From a bacterium (GTDB lineage Bacteria > Bdellovibrionota_B > Oligoflexia > Oligoflexales > RGVZ01): 44,730 bases of DNA. The notes beneath the pieces were generated by a model. The model was not told where the DNA came from. It saw only the letters and a program-made list of their open reading frames with translations, and ran no database searches. Below, one piece after another: positions 8,088-15,858 of the stretch (position 1 is the stretch's first letter; each line of letters opens with the position of its first letter). Made by a program: the position numbers and the translations under genes. The DNA is taken from the NCBI GenBank assembly GCA_010029825.1, contig RGVZ01000017.1:1-44730 (forward strand), read 5' to 3'.

Positions 8088-9304
8088 TAGTTTTTCCACT
8101 CGCCGGCAGCGGCGTCACTTTTCCACTCCAGGCTGAAGTGCTGGAGGACGTTTTTGTTCTCGGCGTGAAGGATCGAGACCTGAGCCGCCACGGCACCGGC
8201 GACATCAAAGAAAGCCTTTCCGGCGGGAGTGTCGGGATGGCCGGCGACAAACGGCGTGCCCTCGTCCGAGGCCTTGACGAGGCCCGGATCCATCGGGATT
8301 CCGCCCAGCCACGCGACGCCGTGCTCGCTCGCGACGCGCGATCCACCGCCTTCACGGAAAATGAAGTGTTTCTTGTCGCAGTTGTCGCAGACAAAGTAAC
8401 TCATCGTCTCGACCACGCCGAGCACTGGAACCTTGAGCGTTTCGAACATCGAGATCGCCTTGCGAACGTCGATCAGCGCGACTTCCTGCGGGGTGGTGAC
8501 AATGACAGCGCCCGTGACAGGTGCTGTTTGCGAGATCGTCAACTGGATGTCTCCGGTCCCCGGAGGATAATCGATGACGAGGTAATCCAGTGCGCCCCAC
8601 GCGACCTGGGTCAGGAACTGCTTGATGACGGCGGCCGCCATCGGGCCGCGCATGATCGTCGCTTTGCCGCCCTGGTTGAACATGCCGACAGACATGATTT
8701 TCACGCCGTCGACAACTGGCGGGGCGACGAGATTCTCCGAGGCGGTCGCGCCCTCGCGCAAGTGAGTCATCAGGGGGATCGACGGGCCGTAGATGTCCGC
8801 GTCAAGAAGGCCGACTTTGGAACCGGATTTCGCCAGCGCCCAGGCCAGGTTCACCGCGGTCGTTGATTTGCCGACGCCGCCCTTGCCACTGGCAACGGCG
8901 ATGATGTTTTTCACTTGTCCAAGCGCCGCGGACACCGGCGACCCTGTATTGATTGGCAGGGATCCACGCGTCGATGCCGTCATCGTGACTTTCACTCCGG
9001 TGACCCCGGGGAGTGCCATGACGACTTCCTCGCACTGGGTTTTCAGTTTTTCCTTCACCGGGCACGCCGGGGTCGTCAGGTTGACCTCAAAACTCACTTC
9101 CCCTGACTTGATTTTCACGTTGCGCACAAAACCAAGACTGACGATGTCACGGTGCAAATCGGGATCTTGAACGGCACGCAGGGCTTCAAGCACCGCGTTC
9201 TCGTCCAGCGTCGCACCGGACTGGATTCCCGCGGCCGGACCCTTGGATCCAAAACGTTCCGTGATTTTTCCCAAAATACCCATGGCAATGCTCATGGCCA
9301 ACAT
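8087..9304 (-). CDS. mrp: Mrp/ApbC-type iron-sulfur cluster carrier ATPase
   Basis: It is a P-loop ATPase of the NBP35/Mrp family that holds and transfers Fe-S clusters to apo-enzymes. An N-terminal MIP18 (DUF59) domain spans about 35-110, with D-P-D-L at 47-50 and T-T-P-A-C-P at 77-82. The ATPase domain has the deviant Walker A S-G-K-G-G-V-G-K-S-T (139-148), D-A-D-I-Y-G-P-S, P-P-G-T-G-D, and the cluster-binding C-D-N-C (Cys306, Cys309). The C-terminal extension after residue 385 is not conserved. ATG 9304 lies 2 nt after the trxB stop, with GAAGGA suitably upstream. It is the middle gene of a trxB-mrp-DUF971 transcript. Confidence 0.93.
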   Translation of the reverse strand: MLAMSIAMGILGKITERFGSKGPAAGIQSGATLDENAVLEALRAVQDPDLHRDIVSLGFVRNVKIKSGEVSFEVNLTTPACPVKEKLKTQCEEVVMALPGVTGVKVTMTASTRGSLPINTGSPVSAALGQVKNIIAVASGKGGVGKSTTAVNLAWALAKSGSKVGLLDADIYGPSIPLMTHLREGATASENLVAPPVVDGVKIMSVGMFNQGGKATIMRGPMAAAVIKQFLTQVAWGALDYLVIDYPPGTGDIQLTISQTAPVTGAVIVTTPQEVALIDVRKAISMFETLKVPVLGVVETMSYFVCDNCDKKHFIFREGGGSRVASEHGVAWLGGIPMDPGLVKASDEGTPFVAGHPDTPAGKAFFDVAGAVAAQVSILHAENKNVLQHFSLEWKSDAAAGEWKN

Positions 9305-9306
9305 GA

Positions 9307-10208
9307 TCAGTGTCCTTCAAGAAATTTCGAGGCCTGGATTGCCGCCTGGCAACCGAGTCCTGCGGCTGTGATCGCCTGCTTGAACAGTGGATCCGCGATG
9401 TCACCCGCGGCAAACACGCCGGGCGTCTTGGTCGCCGTATGGTTGGTCGTCTTGATGTAGCCATGGTCGTCGGTGTCCACCCATGGCTTGAAGATTTCAG
9501 AGTTCGGCCGGTGGCCGATCGCCATGAACAGGGCGGTTGTCTCGATGGTCTTCGTCTCGCCGGTCTCGGCATGTTTCAATTTGATTCCGGTCAGGCCCGT
9601 CTGGTCAGAGATCGTGTCCTCGACGATCCATGGTGTCATGATCTTGATCTTGTCGTTGGCGCGGGCACGTTCGGCCATGATCTTCGAGGCACGGAATTCG
9701 TTGCGGCGGTGGACCAGGATCACTTCCGAGCAGATTTTCGCCAGATAGTTTGCCTCCGGTAAAAAAATCCGTCACAGGTGGCGCACGTCGAGAGCCCGCG
9801 TCCCATCAAAGTTGATTCGGTTTTGAGTCCCAGTGTTTTCGCGGTCGCGCCGGTCGCGATGATGACCGTGCGTGACTCGATCATCTTGTCGCCAGCCCAG
9901 AGTTTGAGCGGCTGGGACGAGAAATCGACTTTGGTGATTTCCTCGTAGTGGATTTTTGTGCCAAAGCGCTCGGCCTGGGCGGTCATTTCGGTCATGAGTT
10001 TCGGGCCCATGATCCCGTGCTCGAATCCCGGGAAGTTCTCGACTTCGGTCGTCGTGGTCAACTGACCGCCGTGCTGCATTCCGGCGTAAACAACGGGGTT
10101 CAATGCCGCCCGCGCCGCGTAAATGGCGGCTGTGAGCCCTGCGGGGCCGGTGCCGATGATCGTGACGTCGTTGATTGGCGAGACTGGAGCTGCTGGATGG
10201 TTGGCCAT
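9307..10208 (-). CDS. trxB: Thioredoxin reductase, interrupted by a deletion and frameshift
   Basis: The flavoprotein that normally reduces thioredoxin with NADPH. From ATG 10208 (AGGA 8 nt upstream) the sequence is typical: I-I-G-T-G-P-A-G-L-T-A-A-I-Y, G-Q-L-T-T-T-T-E-V-E-N-F-P-G-F, and the redox motif C-A-T-C-D-G-F-F-Y-R. At about 9754-9759 the frame breaks. The first frame stops within 15 codons (near 9720), while another frame resumes at E-A-N-Y-L-A-K-I-C-S-E-V-I-L-V-H-R-R and runs normally to G-V-F-A-A-G-D-I-A-D. Compared with E. coli TrxB about 46 nt are missing. The lost piece holds the NADPH-binding G-G-G-x-x-A segment, so neither fragment could be active. It is first in an operon with mrp. 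Confidence 0.85.
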
Positions 10209-10361
10209 GGTGAAATCCTCTGAAACCCGTTCACGCAGCCGGTTTTACCCGGAAATTCCTTTGGAGAATAGTGAAAGGAAAGGCGATTGGTAAGTACTTT
10301 CGGGCGGTTCGGGGTCGGATTCCCGGAATGACGTGGGATCCTCAATGCGGTTGGCTGGACG

Positions 10362-10369
10362 GCCGATAT
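10362..10369 (+). promoter_or_regulatory. Possible sigma-28-type -10 element upstream of dacA-like gene
   Basis: GCCGATAT matches seven of eight bases of the FliA -10 consensus GCCGATAA. The -35 is poor: TCAA at 10342-10345 with a 16-nt spacer. The window does encode a FliA. Plausible but weak; a chance match is possible in GC-rich DNA. Confidence 0.25.
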
Positions 10370-10407
10370 TTTCTATGATGGAAGGCATATCAAACAGAGG
10401 CTTGGAA

Positions 10408-11373
10408 ATGATGTGCAAAATTTTTGCATCGGCGCACCCTTCACGGCACAAAGCTTCGCCTGCGGCCACTTTCGTGGCTTTTGCCCTGTTTTTGCCTCAG
10501 TTTTTCCTGGCTGGTAACGCTTTGGCAGCCGTCCGTCCCGATGTGAAAAGCCCCAGCGTGGTTGTCCTTTCCTGGGACCACGGCAAGATCCTGTACGAAA
10601 GAAACGCGGACGAGGTCCGTCCGATTGCCAGCCTGTCCAAAATGTTCGCAGGTCTCGTGATCCACGACGAATGCAAGATCGACTGGGAAACCCTGCACGA
10701 AATGTCCCCTGAAAACCGGATCGCCGCCCGTGGTGGCGACCAGTCCAGGCTCAAGACGGGCTTGAAGTTCTCGGTCACTGACTTGATGCACGCGGCGTTG
10801 ATGCGCAGCGACAACCGTGCTTTCCCGGCCTTGGCGGAAGCCTGCGGGATGACTCCCGTCCAGCTGGGCGAACGGATGACATCACGGGCCCGGGAGCTGG
10901 GCCTCGCGAAAACGATTTTCGCGGAACCAACGGGACTTTCTCCCCAGAACGTCTCGACCGCGCACGAAGTCGCGCTGATGCTCCAGGAAGTTACCAAACG
11001 CCCCCGTTTGCAGGCTATCATGGCCAAGCGGTCTTACTGGATGACGGCTCATCTGCCAAACGGCAGGACACAGCGGTACGAGATCCGAAATACGGACCGC
11101 CTGCTCCAGAGCCGCGAGTTCAGCGTGATCGGTGGCAAGACGGGTTTCACCAACCTGGCCAGATACTGCCTCGCGATCGCGGTCCGGACTGTGGAACACG
11201 GTGACCTCGGCATGGTGCTGATGGGCGCGGAAGGCAAACTGACTCGATTTGCGGACGTACGGCGGATCTACCAGTGGCTGAAGAAAAACAACACGGTCGC
11301 GGCCCTGAACCAGAACAAATCCGTGGACGCCCCGGCCAACTCGAACAGCGGGATGCGGGACGCTTCCCTTTGA
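10408..11373 (+). CDS. D-alanyl-D-alanine carboxypeptidase, PBP5/DacA type (peptidase S11)
   Basis: A periplasmic enzyme that trims the terminal D-Ala from peptidoglycan pentapeptides. The N-terminus is a signal peptide with core A-T-F-V-A-F-A-L-F-L-P-Q-F-F-L and cleavage probably after A-L-A-A (about residue 41). All three penicilloyl-transferase motifs are present: S-L-S-K (75-78), S-D-N (134-136) and K-T-G (243-245). The usual C-terminal PBP5 beta domain and amphipathic anchor are missing, since the protein ends about 75 residues after K-T-G with an Asn-rich tail. The ATG at 10408 is chosen over longer reading because AGAGG (10396-10400) lies 7 nt before it. It overlaps the next gene by 4 nt. 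Confidence 0.9.
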   Translation: MMCKIFASAHPSRHKASPAATFVAFALFLPQFFLAGNALAAVRPDVKSPSVVVLSWDHGKILYERNADEVRPIASLSKMFAGLVIHDECKIDWETLHEMSPENRIAARGGDQSRLKTGLKFSVTDLMHAALMRSDNRAFPALAEACGMTPVQLGERMTSRARELGLAKTIFAEPTGLSPQNVSTAHEVALMLQEVTKRPRLQAIMAKRSYWMTAHLPNGRTQRYEIRNTDRLLQSREFSVIGGKTGFTNLARYCLAIAVRTVEHGDLGMVLMGAEGKLTRFADVRRIYQWLKKNNTVAALNQNKSVDAPANSNSGMRDASL

Positions 11374-12890
11374 GGACGAATCCAAGGCACGTTCCCGCCA
11401 GGGCATTCACGATCCCGGCGGTGGTGACCCTTTTGATCTCGTCACTCGTCACGACAATCCCGGCCTTTGCCAAACCGGCCCCCAAAAAGAAGTCGCTGGG
11501 CGCAAGCCTCGAACGCCAGTTTGCGTCGCAAAAAAAGAATGTCCTGCAAAGCATCAAGTTCATACGCCTTCAAGACGGCGCGGTGATTTATAAGTTTGAC
11601 CCGGAAAAACGGGTGTCTCCCGCATCAGTGACGAAACTTGTCACGGCCGCGGTGGCACTGGGCAAGTTCGGGCCAACCTATACTTTCACGACGCGGATAG
11701 CGCACACGGGACAACGCCGGGCACAGGCCATTTCGGGCGACCTGATCGCGATTGGTGATGGTGATCCGCTGCTGATCTCGGAAAAGATGTGGCAGGTGGC
11801 GGCGGACTTGCGGGCCATGGGAATTCGCGAGATCTCTGGCGACATCGTCGTTGACAACTCGTTGTTTGACGCGGAAACCCGCGACGCGAGTCGTGAGGAA
11901 GGCGCCAACGCCTCGTCCAACGCCTACGACGCGCCTGTGAGCGCCTTTGCCGTGAACTTCAATACGGTCGCGGTCACGGTCAGTCCCGGTGAGAAGCCAG
12001 GATCTCCAGGCGTTGTGAGGACCGATCCCGTTGACCTCGACGGAATCAAAGTCGAAAGCTCGGTCAAGACAGGCGGGCCCGGATCCGAGACGAAACTCGC
12101 CGCGGCGCGGATTGGATCCGAAGGACAGACGCCATTGCTGCGCGTTTCGGGGACGATCGCCGCGGACAGTGAACCGAAAAAAATCTATCGTTCGATGGTC
12201 AACCCGGGACGCCTGGCGGGCGATTACTTGCGCGCGTTTCTGCAGGACGCTGGAATCTCCACGAGGGGTCGCGTCCGCACCGGAAAGGCCTCCGGCGACG
12301 AGCGTGTTTTGCTGACGGTGCCCTCCTACGACATGCGCAGGATCGTCAGTGGGCTCAATACTTTCTCGAACAATTTCATCGGCGACATGTTGACCAAGCG
12401 TTTCGCCGCCGGCAGCGCAACTCCGGGCTCCCTGGAGCGCGGCGCCAAAGTGATCCGCGATTATTTGAAGCAGGAAGTCGGCATCAGGGACGGTTTCGTG
12501 ATCGAAAACGGCTCGGGACTATCCACGGAAAACCGTCTGAGCGCGGATGACATCGTCAGGTTGTTGGCGCACATGGAAAAGGACATGACGGTTTTTCCTG
12601 ATTTTCTCGCCAGCCTGCCCTCTTATGGATGGGACGGATCCCTCAAACGACGCATGAAAGGGTCTGACCGGGATCTGATCGGTGGACTGATCCGCGCGAA
12701 ATCCGGAACGTTGAGTGAGCCGATCACGGTATCCACCCTGGCGGGTTATTTGAAGCATCCCGATGAGGGTCTGATCGCGTTCGCGATCCTGGTGAACGGG
12801 GTCTCCGGCAAGTCCCAACCGTCGGTTTCGGAGCTGCGCGCGCAGCAGGACGCGGCTTTGGCGGCACTGCTGAAAACAAGGCAGAACTGA
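11370..12890 (+). CDS. dacB: D-alanyl-D-alanine carboxypeptidase/endopeptidase, PBP4/DacB type (peptidase S13)
   Basis: A periplasmic D,D-carboxypeptidase and endopeptidase that cuts stem-peptide ends and cross-links. The motifs are S-V-T-K (86-89), S-N-N (333-335) and K-S-G-T (444-447), with the large insertion between the first two that marks S13 enzymes. I-A-I-G-D-G-D-P-L-L and V-V-D-N-S-L-F-D are also family-typical. The N-terminus is a signal peptide, with core P-A-V-V-T-L-L-I-S-S-L-V and cut near A-F-A-K. The start is taken as TTG 11370, which overlaps the previous stop as TTGA and gives an Arg-rich n-region; no ATG fits. With the upstream S11 enzyme it forms a two-gene peptidoglycan-trimming unit. 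Confidence 0.9.
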   Translation: MRTNPRHVPARAFTIPAVVTLLISSLVTTIPAFAKPAPKKKSLGASLERQFASQKKNVLQSIKFIRLQDGAVIYKFDPEKRVSPASVTKLVTAAVALGKFGPTYTFTTRIAHTGQRRAQAISGDLIAIGDGDPLLISEKMWQVAADLRAMGIREISGDIVVDNSLFDAETRDASREEGANASSNAYDAPVSAFAVNFNTVAVTVSPGEKPGSPGVVRTDPVDLDGIKVESSVKTGGPGSETKLAAARIGSEGQTPLLRVSGTIAADSEPKKIYRSMVNPGRLAGDYLRAFLQDAGISTRGRVRTGKASGDERVLLTVPSYDMRRIVSGLNTFSNNFIGDMLTKRFAAGSATPGSLERGAKVIRDYLKQEVGIRDGFVIENGSGLSTENRLSADDIVRLLAHMEKDMTVFPDFLASLPSYGWDGSLKRRMKGSDRDLIGGLIRAKSGTLSEPITVSTLAGYLKHPDEGLIAFAILVNGVSGKSQPSVSELRAQQDAALAALLKTRQN

Positions 12891-13063
12891 CCACTCCCTC
12901 GACAGCCAATGGCTGCGTGCGGCAGGGTTTGTCGACTTAAGTACTCAATATTAAAGGAATATTTGCGGCAGCGCGTCGTGCCCGGCTGCGCCCGTTTCTT
13001 GCACACCAAACTCTGGTCCCGAACATTATCCGTCTCAATTTGGTTCGGGCTGGAGTTTCAAGC

Positions 13064-13939
13064 GTGCGTCGTTGGCCTTTAAGAATTCGTTGGGCGTTCG
13101 CTCCCGCCGCTTTTTTGGCGTTGGCCTTGCCCTTTGGCTGCGGCGCTCCAACGCGCAAGCCGTCAGACGTTGGCGACATGTTCCTGCGTGAACCGGAGAA
13201 ATTGCGCGAGGTGGCGGGAAGGCTCTGCGATGCTCTCGGGGCTTCGGCGGAAGCTCCTTCGTTGAGGTCCGTCAAGCTCAGCGCAAGTGATTGCCGTGCT
13301 GTTGACCAGAAAGCGCAGGACCTTTCGAAAACCAAAGAGCTTGATTTCGTCAAAATTGACCAGAAGCACATGCAAGTCATCGACGGCAATCAAGTCACCG
13401 ACCCGAGTGGTCTTTTGTACGTGCAGACGCGCGGCCAGGTCTGGCTGAACCGCTCGATGATGCACCTCGCCCAGAAACTGATCCATGCCATCCGCGACGC
13501 GGAACAGAATGGCACAAGCGCGATCCTGCCGAACCTGAACGCGTCCGCGAGCGAGAGCGACGTGGTGCACCTTGAGTTCAAGGAACTCAAGAAGACGACC
13601 CTTGACCAGACCGGGACTCGATTGAGCTCCGCCGTGGAACTGACTGGTCGGGGTGCTGTGACCATCAACAACGTCATTACGACCGAAGGGCGCATCTTCG
13701 ATGACTCCATCGCGCTTGAGATCAATACGGGGGAAGACGCGCCGTTTGAGAAATCCCTGGTTCAGAGACTGAACGCCGTAGTGATGATCATTCCTTACAA
13801 CAACGACGTATACGTCGACATGGTCATCGAGTTGCGCCTGCACTCCCTTGGCGTCGACAAACTTGTTTCCGGGCAAGTGACTTCCGCGTTGAGCGCCGGC
13901 GTCAAGGCGGGCCTGGACGCGTTGATCAAATTGGACTGA
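13064..13939 (+). CDS. Predicted lipoprotein, unknown function (first of three)
   Basis: I do not recognise the family. The N-terminus has R-R-W-P-L-R-I-R-W, then a hydrophobic run A-P-A-A-F-L-A-L-A-L-P-F-G and Cys, a loose lipobox (P-F-G-C rather than L-A-G-C). The mature part has many Asn, Lys and Thr, with a strand-rich second half (A-V-T-I-N-N-V-I-T-T-E-G, V-V-M-I-I-P-Y-N-N-D-V-Y-V-D-M-V-I-E-L). GTG 13064 is preferred over TTG 13040 because GGAG (13052-13055) lies 8 nt upstream. It is followed after 3 nt by another lipoprotein gene, so the pair is likely one transcript. The 173 nt between dacB and this gene hold nothing I can name beyond an AT-rich patch at 12940-12965. Confidence 0.75.
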   Translation: MRRWPLRIRWAFAPAAFLALALPFGCGAPTRKPSDVGDMFLREPEKLREVAGRLCDALGASAEAPSLRSVKLSASDCRAVDQKAQDLSKTKELDFVKIDQKHMQVIDGNQVTDPSGLLYVQTRGQVWLNRSMMHLAQKLIHAIRDAEQNGTSAILPNLNASASESDVVHLEFKELKKTTLDQTGTRLSSAVELTGRGAVTINNVITTEGRIFDDSIALEINTGEDAPFEKSLVQRLNAVVMIIPYNNDVYVDMVIELRLHSLGVDKLVSGQVTSALSAGVKAGLDALIKLD

Positions 13940-13942
13940 ACC

Positions 13943-14803
13943 ATGAGAAACCCGCGAATCCCGACATTTTTAATCTTGATCGCCGCCCTGGCCTGGTCGT
14001 GCCACAGCGCGGACGACAAGGTTTTCATGGATCCGAAAATCGACCTGAGCCGCACGCAAAACCTGACAGATGGAACGGTCCCGGTCGCTCGCAATCCGGT
14101 TCCAATCGCTCTCGCGTCTTATCGTGTCCGCGTCTTTGGCAAATCTGGCGGTGAGATTTGCTCTGGCGCGGTTGATTTGCAGCTGCTCAGCAACCTGGGG
14201 TTTGGTCCAGCCAATGGCGGCATGACATGCCTGAGTCAAAAAATCGACCTCGGGCGCATGCTGGCCGGCCTTTCCGGCACCCCTGAGTCGGACGACACCG
14301 AGATGATCGCCGACGGAACCATGGTGCGGGTTCGCAGGTTTGGCGGAGTCACGTTCACTCCCGCGCGCCCCCTGGTCGTCGGACCCATTGTGCAGAATCC
14401 GGCAATGTTCATGAACCTCCACGAGACCAGCCAGCATCTGGCGACATGGCGGAATCCGGCAAACGGTCAGGTCGTGAATGCGACCGGATCCACAACCGTC
14501 AATGTCCTCGGAGTCAACCAGACGTTCGAGTCCGCGACGTTGAACAAGACTTTCGACAAGATCCTGCACTGGGAGATGACATCCACTGGCTACGATGGCA
14601 TCCCCAAGAGCGACGCTTTCATTTTTGATCGCATAGAGATGCTTTGGAACTCGCGACCCCTCGTGGTGCCAAAAATTATTATCGAGGGTGGCGTGCGGGA
14701 CTTCCTTTCGAGCGATCGCAGGCAACCAATTGAAATCTTTGCCGATATTTTTATTGGGCGCGTGAAGATCGTGCTCGAAGCCACGCGTTTTGAAGGCCTC
14801 TGA
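13943..14803 (+). CDS. Predicted lipoprotein, unknown function (second of three)
   Basis: 286 residues. The signal peptide runs M-R-N-P-R-I-P-T-F-L-I-L-I-A-A-L-A-W-S then Cys20, so a type II signal with lipobox A-W-S-C. The body looks beta-rich: R-V-R-V-F-G-K-S-G-G-E-I-C, M-V-R-V-R-R-F-G-G-V-T-F and T-T-V-N-V-L-G-V-N-Q-T-F. It ends in a compact segment G-R-V-K-I-V-L-E-A-T-R-F. Cysteines at about 73 and 96 could form a disulfide. No known domain is recognised. ATG 13943 starts 3 nt after the previous stop. It is probably co-expressed with its neighbours on the cell envelope. Confidence 0.75.
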   Translation: MRNPRIPTFLILIAALAWSCHSADDKVFMDPKIDLSRTQNLTDGTVPVARNPVPIALASYRVRVFGKSGGEICSGAVDLQLLSNLGFGPANGGMTCLSQKIDLGRMLAGLSGTPESDDTEMIADGTMVRVRRFGGVTFTPARPLVVGPIVQNPAMFMNLHETSQHLATWRNPANGQVVNATGSTTVNVLGVNQTFESATLNKTFDKILHWEMTSTGYDGIPKSDAFIFDRIEMLWNSRPLVVPKIIIEGGVRDFLSSDRRQPIEIFADIFIGRVKIVLEATRFEGL

Positions 14804-14866
14804 TCAGTTTTTCCCGCCGGAAATCCGACAAGAAAAGCAACTTCTGATAAGTCAGGATTTTTTACC

Positions 14867-15823
14867 ATGGGATCCATCCGGTTTATTTTTTTTCCCGTCG
14901 TAACCCTGGTCGCCGTCGGCGCGCTGGTTTCCTGTGGCAAGTCGGTGAGGGACGAGCGGCAGGTCCAAAAGTCAATGCCAGCATCAAATGACGCCAGGCT
15001 CGATTTGACCCAGCCTGGCTTGCCCCAGTTTTGCCAGGAAGTGGCGTCCGGGAAATTCTCGCCCGGGAAATCGTCGCCCGGGCCTGGGCAGCGAACATTG
15101 TGTGTGACTTGCAAGCCCCGGGAGCTGGCGAGGTTGAATTGCGTCGTGATCAAATCCGGCCCGCTCGACCTGGTCTGCCGGCACAACGGACCTGAGGTGC
15201 AGCGCGATCCCGGGAAGGATCCCGTGATCTCTTGTGATTCGGGATCCCACGACAATAATTCCGCCATCGCGCGAATCTCCCTCAAGCCGGGCCGCGTGGA
15301 GAACATGATCGCGGCGCTTCCGTTCATTGGATTTTTTCTGCGGCCACAAGTGACTTCGAAACTGACTCCGAACAGCACGGCAATGTTTCTTGCGGACGCG
15401 GCTTTCGATTTCGCGACGAAATTCGCCAAGCCCGTGATCCTCGGCCAGCAATTCCCCGAAGCCAGCCAATTCATTCTTTCAACGGTGGAAGGATGGAGAT
15501 TGAAGGAACACAAGACCGCCTTGACTGGTATCGAAAAGGAGAATCTGACCGGGATGGCCACCAAGGTCTTTTCAGATTTGTCGGATTTGGCGTCAAAATC
15601 GGACGTCATCGGCAAGGATGAGTTGATCGCCCTGTCAAACGACATCGCGACTCAGTTTCCGGAAGTCGCGCCATGGCAATTTGTGTTGCCGGCTCTTTTT
15701 GCCGCCAGCGGAGAGTCCCTTTTGCAGCCCGCGAACCTTGGGGCCTTGCCTCCTGATCTGATCGCGACCATCGTCAGCGCGATCGGGCAGGGAGCCGCGT
15801 CTCCGCAGCCCCCCGCCCATTGA
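14867..15823 (+). CDS. Predicted lipoprotein, unknown function (third of three)
   Basis: 318 residues. The signal peptide is I-R-F-I-F-F-P-V-V-T-L-V-A-V-G-A-L-V-S then Cys23 (lipobox L-V-S-C). Residues 50-130 contain several cysteines (F-C-Q-E-V, L-C-V-T-C-K, N-C-V-V, V-C-R-H, S-C-D-S), suggesting disulfides. A Pro/Gly/Ser stretch, K-F-S-P-G-K-S-S-P-G-P-G, is encoded by a short near-duplication at about 15050-15085. The second half is helical (residues 180-310), including F-V-L-P-A-L-F-A-A-S-G-E-S. The start is ATG 14867, with CAGGA upstream. It converges on the metalloprotease gene with a 35-nt gap. No family recognised. Confidence 0.72.
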   Translation: MGSIRFIFFPVVTLVAVGALVSCGKSVRDERQVQKSMPASNDARLDLTQPGLPQFCQEVASGKFSPGKSSPGPGQRTLCVTCKPRELARLNCVVIKSGPLDLVCRHNGPEVQRDPGKDPVISCDSGSHDNNSAIARISLKPGRVENMIAALPFIGFFLRPQVTSKLTPNSTAMFLADAAFDFATKFAKPVILGQQFPEASQFILSTVEGWRLKEHKTALTGIEKENLTGMATKVFSDLSDLASKSDVIGKDELIALSNDIATQFPEVAPWQFVLPALFAASGESLLQPANLGALPPDLIATIVSAIGQGAASPQPPAH

Positions 15824-15858
15824 AGAAAACCGACGACTTCGTGTTTCCGAATTTTACG

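Noticed and set aside
12891-13063. Promoter and terminator between dacB and the first lipoprotein gene
   Set aside because: CAGCCAATGGCTG gives only a 5-bp stem without a T-run, and no convincing -35/-10 pair was found in the AT-rich patch.
14590-15645. 351-residue minus-strand frame over the second and third lipoprotein genes
   Set aside because: The plus-strand frames have lipoprotein signals and ribosome sites; this frame has neither.
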